Source: VXPQ01 sp965248175
GTDB taxonomy: Bacteria > Bacteroidota > Rhodothermia > Rhodothermales > VXPQ01
NCBI GenBank assembly: GCA_965248175.1
Contig: OZ252093.1
Location: forward strand, 1,116,001-1,180,000
Reading direction: 5' to 3'
Length of the DNA: 64,000 nucleotides
The position numbers were made by a program, and so were the translations under genes. Below the pieces are notes generated by a model. It was not told the DNA's origin, did not search any database, and was given only the letters and a program-made list of their open reading frames with translations. Shown here piece after piece: positions 33,301-41,200 of this stretch; the first letter of the stretch is position 1, and the number at the start of each line of letters is the position of its first letter.

Positions 33301-34851
33301 ATGACTCCATTTGCGGACGCCCGGAAAGCCTTGCGGAACGGAGAGACCGATTGTGAACGATTGGTCTCTTCTTTTTTTGCGCGCATTCGGGCGCAGAACG
33401 ATCGGCTCAACGCCTTCGTTTCGGTGGATGAGCAGGATGCCCTTGAACAGGCCCGCCGCCTTGATCGATTGACGGGCGCCGGCCCGGAAATGCCATTGAA
33501 GGGCATGGTTATGGGCATCAAGGACGTGATTTGTATGAAGGGGCGTCCCGTCACCTGTTCGTCCCGCATGCTCGAACATTTCGAGTCGCTGTACGACGCC
33601 ACGGTTATCGAACGCCTGCGAGCTGCGGGCGCCATCTTCGTCGGGAAAACGAACTCCGACGAGTTTGCGATGGGTTCGTCCAACGAGACCTCGTATTTCG
33701 GTCCGGTCAGGAATCCGGCGAATCCCGACTACGTTCCCGGCGGCTCTTCCGGGGGTTCTGCCGCCGCCGTTGCCGCCGGGATGTGCCATACGGCGCTTGG
33801 CACGGATACGGGCGGGTCTATTCGCCAGCCCGCTGCACATTGCGGAGTGGTTGGCCTGAAGCCTACATACGGGCGCGTATCCCGGTACGGCCTGGTTGCC
33901 TTTGCTTCTTCCTTCGATTGCATGGGGCCGATCGGGCAATGCGTGGAGGATTGCGCGCTTCTCCTGAACCACATGGCGGGGAAAGACGAGCGGGATTCCA
34001 CCAGTGCGCCGGTGGAGGCGCCCGACTACACGCAAGCGCTGACCGGGAACATCGGGGGCATGCGCATCGGGTTGCCGAAGGAGTACTTTGCCGACGGACT
34101 CGACGCCGGGATACGGGGCATGATCGAGGAATGCGTGCGCGGTCTCGAACGCGAGGGGGCCGTGGTGCAAGACGTGTCCCTGCCTCGTACGGAGTACGGC
34201 ATTGCCACGTACTACATTCTCACGACCGCCGAAGCGTCCAGTAATCTGGCCCGTTACGACGGTATCCGGTATGGTCGCCGCGCATCGCTCGACGAACTCC
34301 GCGAAACGATGAAAAACGAGCGGGAGGAACTGGAATTGGCCATAGAGACTTCCTCCGGGGCAGAAGTGGAAGCCCTCAAGGATCGCCTTGACGGAGACCC
34401 CATGCTCCACCGCTTCTATAAGGCTTCCCGGACGGAAGGCTTCGGGGATGAGGTCAAACGGCGGATCATGCTCGGCGCCTATGTGCTGTCTTCCGGATAC
34501 TACGATGCCTATTATGCGAAAGGGCAGCAGGTACGGACCCTGATCCGGAACGATTTCGATAGGGTCTTCGAGGAGGTGGATGCGCTCATTGCGCCGGCTA
34601 CGCCCGCACCCGCTTTCCGCATTGGCAGCAAGACGGACGACCCGATGGCCATGTACCTCAGCGACATTTACACCGTGACCGCCAACCTTGCGGGTATTCC
34701 CGGTCTGGTCGTACCCCTCGGTTTGCATCCGGAGGCGCCCTATCTGCCCGTGGGCATGCAGATTCTGGGGCCGCACTTCGGCGAAGAGACGATACTCCGT
34801 GCCGGGGACATGGTAGAGCGGTTGTGCGGGAGGGCGTTGGCCGGAGCCTAA
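33301..34851 (+). CDS. gatA: Asp/Glu-tRNA amidotransferase subunit A GatA
   Basis: A 516-residue amidase-signature protein. The Ser-cisSer-Lys triad is visible: the lysine in MGIKDV, and PGGSSGGSAAAVAAG with TDTGGSIRQPA. NSDEFAMGSSNE and GLKPTYGRVSR are GatA-specific. It supplies ammonia from glutamine to GatB for Gln-tRNA or Asn-tRNA formation. It is about 30 residues longer than usual, mainly from an insertion near 340-365 (ETSSGAEVEALKDRL). gatB and gatC are not adjacent. Confidence 0.95.
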   Translation: MTPFADARKALRNGETDCERLVSSFFARIRAQNDRLNAFVSVDEQDALEQARRLDRLTGAGPEMPLKGMVMGIKDVICMKGRPVTCSSRMLEHFESLYDATVIERLRAAGAIFVGKTNSDEFAMGSSNETSYFGPVRNPANPDYVPGGSSGGSAAAVAAGMCHTALGTDTGGSIRQPAAHCGVVGLKPTYGRVSRYGLVAFASSFDCMGPIGQCVEDCALLLNHMAGKDERDSTSAPVEAPDYTQALTGNIGGMRIGLPKEYFADGLDAGIRGMIEECVRGLEREGAVVQDVSLPRTEYGIATYYILTTAEASSNLARYDGIRYGRRASLDELRETMKNEREELELAIETSSGAEVEALKDRLDGDPMLHRFYKASRTEGFGDEVKRRIMLGAYVLSSGYYDAYYAKGQQVRTLIRNDFDRVFEEVDALIAPATPAPAFRIGSKTDDPMAMYLSDIYTVTANLAGIPGLVVPLGLHPEAPYLPVGMQILGPHFGEETILRAGDMVERLCGRALAGA

Positions 34852-35004
34852 TGCCCGCGCCTGTTTTATCCTTAAAAATCATTCGCTTTCCCTCGGGATG
34901 CGCTCTCTGTGCGTTCGTAATCTGCCATATCTTCACCTGTTTCACGCTCCGGATTGTTCATATCTTGACCCCGTTCATGTTTTTCGCCGTTTATTTCAAT
35001 CGTT

Positions 35005-35880
35005 ATGGCGATTCTCGTCGATAAAAACACTCGTTTGCTTGTCCAGGGATTCACGGGTTCCGAGGGCACGTTCCATTCCGAACACATGCTCGAGTACGGC
35101 ACGGCGCTTGTAGCCGGCGTGACGCCCGGAAAGGGTGGCCGTACCCATCTTGGCAAGCCGGTGTTCAACACCGTGGCCGAGGCGGTCGCGCAGGAAGGGG
35201 CGAACACGTCTGTGATTTTCGTACCCCCTCCGTTTGCTCCGGACGCAATCCTGGAGGCGGCGGAAGCCGGTATACAGGTCATCGCGTGTATCACGGAAGG
35301 CATTCCCGTAGGGGATATGATCCCGGTTTTTCACTACGTGCGTCGCAAGGGCGTGCGCCTCATCGGGCCGAATTGTCCGGGAGCCTTGACGCCCGGTCAG
35401 GCCAAAGTCGGCATCATGCCGGCCATGATTTTCAGCGAAGGGTCCGTGGGCGTGGTGTCGCGCTCCGGTACCCTGACGTACGAAGCGGTAGACCAGCTTA
35501 CCCGGCAAGGTCTTGGCCAGAGTACGGCTGTGGGGATTGGCGGGGACCCCGTCGTCGGGACGAATTTCGTCGATGTCCTGCGGTTGTTCGAGGGGGATGA
35601 CAATACCGGGGCGGTGGTAATGATTGGCGAAATCGGCGGTACGGCGGAAGAAGAAGCTGCGGCCTTCGTTCGGGGCCATATGACGAAGCCCGTATTCGGA
35701 TTCATTGCGGGCCGGACGGCGCCTCCCGGACGCCGGATGGGTCATGCCGGCGCCATTGTTTCCGGGGGCAAGGGTACGGCGGAAGAAAAGATTGCCGCAC
35801 TGGAAGAAGCCGGCGTGGTTGTGGTCGAGAACCCGGCAGTGATCGGCGAGACGGTAAAGGATCGGTTGACTACCGCGTAA
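35005..35880 (+). CDS. sucD: succinyl-CoA synthetase alpha subunit SucD
   Basis: A 291-residue protein: VQGFTGSEGTFHSEHML and AGVTPGKGG form the CoA-binding Rossmann domain, GPNCPG follows, and the phosphorylated histidine is H247 in MGHAGAIVSGGKGTA. It converts succinyl-CoA to succinate with NTP formation together with SucC, which is not in the window. The 153-base gap before it holds TATCTTGA, a partial match to a -7 element. Confidence 0.95.
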   Translation: MAILVDKNTRLLVQGFTGSEGTFHSEHMLEYGTALVAGVTPGKGGRTHLGKPVFNTVAEAVAQEGANTSVIFVPPPFAPDAILEAAEAGIQVIACITEGIPVGDMIPVFHYVRRKGVRLIGPNCPGALTPGQAKVGIMPAMIFSEGSVGVVSRSGTLTYEAVDQLTRQGLGQSTAVGIGGDPVVGTNFVDVLRLFEGDDNTGAVVMIGEIGGTAEEEAAAFVRGHMTKPVFGFIAGRTAPPGRRMGHAGAIVSGGKGTAEEKIAALEEAGVVVVENPAVIGETVKDRLTTA

Positions 35881-35907
35881 ATCAGGACGATTTGGACGAG
35901 GCGCCCT

Positions 35908-36504
35908 TTGCATATTCGGGAAATTACGTTTGTCAAGGGATCGACGTCCTGGAGCGGGTTGCCCTCGGACGGGCGGCCCGAAGTCGCGTTCGCAGGCCGC
36001 TCGAACGTGGGCAAGAGTTCTCTGTTGAATGCTCTTGCAGGGCGTCGGGCGCTTGCCCGGACGAGCAGGACGCCGGGCAAGACGAGGGAATTCAATCATT
36101 ACCTGGTCAACGAAAGCCTGTATTTCGTGGATCTCCCGGGCTTCGGCTATGCGAAAGTCTCGAAGCGGGAGCGTGCGCACTGGGCCCGGCTCATCGAGCG
36201 CTACATTGCGGAACGCGACGTGCTGCGCCTGATCGTTCATCTTGTGGACAGCCGGCACGAGCCCGGCGGGCTCGACAGGAGTTTTATCGAGTTCATGCGT
36301 GGGAGCGACGTGCCCTACGCCATCGCACTTACGAAGTGCGACAAACTCTCCGGTAACGATCGTGTAAAGACGGAACACCGTATGCACGAGACGCTTTCGA
36401 CGTTCGGGCTGGAAATCCCGGTTTTCCTGACCTCATCGCAGACAAAACGGGGCTTACCCGCCTTGTTGGAATGGATCGGGACGATGGCAACCATGGATAC
36501 ATGA
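35908..36504 (+). CDS. engB: ribosome biogenesis GTPase EngB (YsxC)
   Basis: A 198-residue EngB GTPase: G1 GRSNVGKSS at about 30-38, G2 region TSRTPGKTREFN, G3 DLPGFGYA and G4 TKCDK, followed by SSQTKRG. It acts in 50S subunit assembly. It starts with TTG, 27 bases after sucD; no ATG precedes the conserved EVAFAGRSN strand in frame. The stop overlaps the ATG of serA. Confidence 0.93.
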   Translation: MHIREITFVKGSTSWSGLPSDGRPEVAFAGRSNVGKSSLLNALAGRRALARTSRTPGKTREFNHYLVNESLYFVDLPGFGYAKVSKRERAHWARLIERYIAERDVLRLIVHLVDSRHEPGGLDRSFIEFMRGSDVPYAIALTKCDKLSGNDRVKTEHRMHETLSTFGLEIPVFLTSSQTKRGLPALLEWIGTMATMDT

Positions 36505-38099
36505 CGAAAAAAAAGATGAAGGTGCTCATCACCGATGCGGTCGATCCGATCTGCATCGACATGCTGAAAGCCCGGGGCATTACCCCCGACGTTCGGTTGA
36601 AGCAATCCGGGGAGGCATTGCGGGAACTGGCTGCAGAGGCGGACGGCTGGATCATTCGCAGCGGCACCACGATCACGGCGGACCTCATCGAAGCTGCAAG
36701 CAATCTGAAGGTGATAGGGCGCGCCGGGGTCGGGGTGGACAATATCGACCTCGCTGTCGCTACCCGCCGGGGTGTACTCGTGATCAATGCGCCTTCCGGC
36801 AATACGATTTCGACGGCCGAGCACACGTGCGCCCTATTGCTTTCCATGGCCCGTCGCGTACCCCAGGCGAACCGCTCTCTTGCGGAGGGCAAGTGGGATC
36901 GCAAGGCGTTCACCGGCTCGGAAATGTACGAAAAGACCCTCGGCGTCGTGGGTTTGGGGAAAATCGGAAGGGAAGTGGCTGTGCGCATGGCCGGTTTCGG
37001 GATGACCCTGATCGGGTACGATCCGGTGTTGTCGCGGGAGGCCGCCGAGCGCCTTGGGGTGCGGCTCGTGGACATGGACGAGTTACTGGCCGGGAGCGAC
37101 TTCATTACCGTACATACGCCGCTGAACGACGCAACCCGCGGCCTCCTGCGCAAGGAAACGTTTGCGCAGTGTCGCAAGGGCGTGTGCATTGTCAATTGCG
37201 CCCGCGGGGGCATTGTCGAGGAAAAGGACCTACTTGCTGCGCTGGACAGCGGGCAAGTGGGCGGGGTGGCGCTCGACGTGTATTCCACAGAGCCGCCGCC
37301 CGTCGAATTGCACGAACTGCTCAGACATCCGAAGGTAATCGCTACACCGCACATCGCGGCCTCGACGGAAGAAGCCCAGGAAAAAGTAGCGGTACAGATT
37401 ACCGAGCAGGTCATTCGCGCGCTATGCGGCGAGGCGGTGCAGACGCCCGTCAACGCACTGGCCATCAAGATGGCGGCGCAACCGGATGCCCAGCCCTATT
37501 TGAGTCTATCCGATCGCCTTGGTCAGTTGGTCGGTCAACTGGGGGGCGGGCGTATTCGGGGGATCACCGTGGCATGTCGGGGAGACGTTCCGCGCCGTTA
37601 TTCCGAAGTGCTGACGGTGGCTGCCGTGCGCGGGATCCTGTCGAAATGGGTCACAGAGCCCGTGAATCTGATCAATGCGTCGTTTCTTGCGGAGGATATG
37701 GGGATCCATGTGAGGGAAGAGCGGGATGCGGCAGCCGGCGGGTACACGAATCTGTTACAGATCGGTCTGGAAACGGACGATGGGAACCGCACGGTGGCAG
37801 GCACGATCTTTGACCGCGACGAACCGCGCCTGGTGCGCATTGACAATTACTGGCTGGAGATCAAGCCGGAAGGCCACATGATCGTATACAGGAATGTGGA
37901 CCGGCCCGGCATGCTGGCGGCAGTGGGTAGCATTCTGGCCCGCAACGACATCAACATCGGCGCCCTGGCGCTGGGGCGGGCCGGCAAGGGAGAGATTGCT
38001 CTGACGGCGGTTACCGTAGACGAGGTTGTTGCGGCAGCTGTAGTCAGGGAGATTGCGGCGCTGGACGGTATCGAGGATGTGCGCAGGGTGGATGTGTAA
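36501..38099 (+). CDS. serA: D-3-phosphoglycerate dehydrogenase SerA
   Basis: A 532-residue long-type SerA: substrate domain with IRSGT and RAGVGVDNID, NAD motif GVVGLGKIGREVA at about 150-162, NCARGGIVEE, catalytic histidine in TPHIAASTEEAQ, then an allosteric-substrate-binding domain (about 315-450) and a C-terminal ACT domain (HMIVYRNVDRPGMLAAVG). It oxidises 3-phosphoglycerate in serine synthesis; the ACT domain suggests serine feedback. Its ATG overlaps the engB stop. Confidence 0.96.
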   Translation: MTKKKMKVLITDAVDPICIDMLKARGITPDVRLKQSGEALRELAAEADGWIIRSGTTITADLIEAASNLKVIGRAGVGVDNIDLAVATRRGVLVINAPSGNTISTAEHTCALLLSMARRVPQANRSLAEGKWDRKAFTGSEMYEKTLGVVGLGKIGREVAVRMAGFGMTLIGYDPVLSREAAERLGVRLVDMDELLAGSDFITVHTPLNDATRGLLRKETFAQCRKGVCIVNCARGGIVEEKDLLAALDSGQVGGVALDVYSTEPPPVELHELLRHPKVIATPHIAASTEEAQEKVAVQITEQVIRALCGEAVQTPVNALAIKMAAQPDAQPYLSLSDRLGQLVGQLGGGRIRGITVACRGDVPRRYSEVLTVAAVRGILSKWVTEPVNLINASFLAEDMGIHVREERDAAAGGYTNLLQIGLETDDGNRTVAGTIFDRDEPRLVRIDNYWLEIKPEGHMIVYRNVDRPGMLAAVGSILARNDINIGALALGRAGKGEIALTAVTVDEVVAAAVVREIAALDGIEDVRRVDV

Positions 38100-38259
38100 G
38101 GCGGGTTTCAGGAGTTTTTGAGGAATTTCGGAATATGTGAAAAATAAGAGAAGAACATTTTCGCCCTTGTTTCCCACCGGTTTCTTCGCTACCGTCACCA
38201 CCTTCATGCCGGAAGCACCTACAAGACAATCATAGCATACATCCATCCTGGGGCAGCAA

Positions 38260-41200
38260 ATGAGGCATATATTCTGGATCGTCACGGGGATGGTCGCTTT
38301 AACGGTCTCGCTCCTGATGCTGAGTGCGTGCGACGACGGGGCGCTAACGGGCCTGGACGATGTCGATCCGTCCGGGTCGGTTGCGGGAGTTAATGCGCGT
38401 GTCGCACCCCAGGACAGTACTGCCTATGAAGGCGGTGTTCCCGGAAAGCCCGCGTCTTCTTCGCATCGGTATGCGCTGCTGGGTCGGATATTGGGCGACG
38501 ACGGCAATCCGAATAGCGTGCGCGTACATGTAAAATCCTGGCATACGGATTATAACGGGACAAGTTACCCTACCCTGGGTATACGTGCGCAGGGTACGAT
38601 ATACCATTGGGCAGCGTATTCGGAGGGAATAGATATACAGGGCGAGGGAAGCGTTCCTCTGCCTGGACGAGATGCTTTATATGGCCTGTCTTTCGATAGC
38701 CCCGCCAGAGGCGATGCATTGCTGATCCTTTTTCCCGCCGCTGGCTATGTCGATACGTATTTCACATGGGATAACGGCACTATTAATATTACGGACCGGG
38801 CTATCGGCGCCAGGACGCATATACTTGACGATATATCCAGCTATAACGATATCGATTGGAGAAGAGGTGCATGCGAGGGCGGCCGGTTCGGACGAATCGT
38901 TGTCGAGGGCGACAGTCTCGATGTCTCTACCCTGTTGCACCGCCGTTTTTATGGCGCTATAGCAGGCGAAGGATTAGGCGAAGGAAAAGGGGGGATACCG
39001 AAGGACGTCTCGGGATGTGGAACTTCTTCGGATTCTTTCGATGTGCAATTGCTGGGATTCGCCGATGACGATGCGTACAACATGATCGATTGGCGTCGGA
39101 TCGATCCGGTTTCGCAATCGGTTTCCCCGAAGAGTTCGACGACGACATCGGCATCGGAATCGGTTTCGGAATCGGTTTCTCCGAAGAGTTCGGCGACGAT
39201 ATCGGGATCGGAATCGGTTTCGGAATCGGTTTCTCCGAAGAGTTCGGCGACGATATCGGGATCGGAATCGGTTTCGGAATCGGTTTCCCCGAAGAGTTCG
39301 ACGACGACATCGGTTTCGCAATCGGTTTCGGAATCGGTTTCTCCGACGAGTTCGGCTACGTACACGATCGCGGGTGCAGGGGGAAGCGAATCGGACGAGG
39401 CAAGCCGGACGGTTCATGCGCTTCCCAGGGTAGGTTTGTTCGCGTCTCCGAGCACGATTACCCTCGGCAGTAGTTCGGAGCTTAGCTGGTCGTCATTGCA
39501 CGCTACGAGCGTATCGATCGATCAGGGTATCGGTTCGGCTGCGCTATCGGGAGAGCGATCGGTTTCTCCGACGATAACGACGACCTACACGATCACGGCC
39601 ACAGGTCCGGGAGGAAGCAAATCGAACGTGGCGACCGTAACGGTTCTTCCGCTTCCCAGGGTAGGTTTGTTCGCGTCTCCGAGCACGATCGACCTCGGCA
39701 GTAGTTCGGAGCTTAGCTGGTCGTCATTGCACGCTACGAGCGTATCGATCGATCAGGGTATCGGTTCGGTTGATCTATCGGGAGAGCGATCGGTTTCTCC
39801 GACGATAACGACGACCTACACGATCACGGCCACAGGTCCGGGAGGAAGCAAATCGAACGTGGCGACCGTAACGGTTCTTGCGCCTTCTCCTACGGTGAGT
39901 TTGTCCGCGTCTCCGAGCGCGATTAACCTCGGGGGTAGTTCGGAGCTTAGCTGGTCGTCGTCGAACGCCGATAGCGTATCGATCGATCAGGGTATCGGTT
40001 CGGTTGCGACGTCGGGAACGCGATCGGTTTCTCCGGAGAGCACGACGACGTACACGATCACGGCGACAGATCTGGCGGGAGAGAGCGCATCGGCCGAGGC
40101 AACCCTAACGGTTACTGCGGCTCTTCCTACGGTAGATTTGATCTCGTCTCCGGGCGCGATTCAACACGGGGGTAGTTCGACGCTTAGCTGGTCGTCTACG
40201 AGCGCTACGAGCGCATCGATCGATCAGGGTATCGGTTCGGTTGCGACATCGGGAACGGAATCGGTTTCTCCGGAGAGCACGACGACCTACACGATCACGG
40301 TGACGGGTCCGGGTGGAACGAATACGGACCAGACAACCGTAACGCTTCTTGAGCCGCCTACGGTGAATTTGTCCGCGTCTCCGAGCGTGATTACCCTCGG
40401 AGGTAGTTCGACGCTTAGCTGGGAGTCGTCGAGCGCTATGAGCGTATCGATCGATCAGGGTATCGGTTCGGTTGCGGCGTCGGGCTCGCAATCGGTTTCT
40501 CCGACGAGCACGACGACCTACACGATTACGGCGACGGGTGCAGGAACGGCTACGGACACAACGATCGTGGCGGTGGTTCTTGTTCTTGAGCCGCCTACGG
40601 TGAGTTTGTCCGCGTCTCCGAGCACGATTGACCTCGGGGGTAGTTCGACGCTTAGCTGGTCGTCCGAGAACGCTATTAGCGTATCGATCGATCAGGGTAT
40701 CGGTTCGGTTGCGGCGTCGGGCTCGCAATCGGTTTCTCCGGAGAGCACGACGACGTACACGATCACGGCCACAGGTCTGGTTGGAACGGAAACGGACCAG
40801 GCGACCGTGACGGTTCTTGCGCCGCCTTCGGTAAGTTTGTCCGCGTCTCCGGGCACGATTACCCTCGGCAGCAGTTCGACGCTTACCTGGGAGTCTGAGA
40901 ACGCCGATAGCGTGTCGATCGATCAGGGTATCGGTTCGGTTGAGCTATCGGGAGAGCGATCGGTTTCTCCGACGAGTTCGACGACCTACACGATTACGGC
41001 GACAGGTCCGGGCGGAACGGAAACGGACACAACGACCGTGACGGTTCTTCCGCTTCCCAGGGTAGGTTTGTTCGCCTCTCCGAGCACGATTAACCTCGGC
41101 GGCAGTTCGACGCTTAGCTGGTCGTCGTTGCACGCCGATAGCGTATCGATCGATCAGGGCATCGGTTCGGTTGCGCTATCGGGAGAGCGATCGGTTTCCC

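Noticed and set aside
39090..39473. Open frame of glycine/phenylalanine-rich repeats within the giant lipoprotein gene, and similar minus-strand frames.
   Set aside because: They arise because the 54-base units are multiples of three without stops. There is no start context, signal or homology; the lipoprotein frame is continuous through the region.
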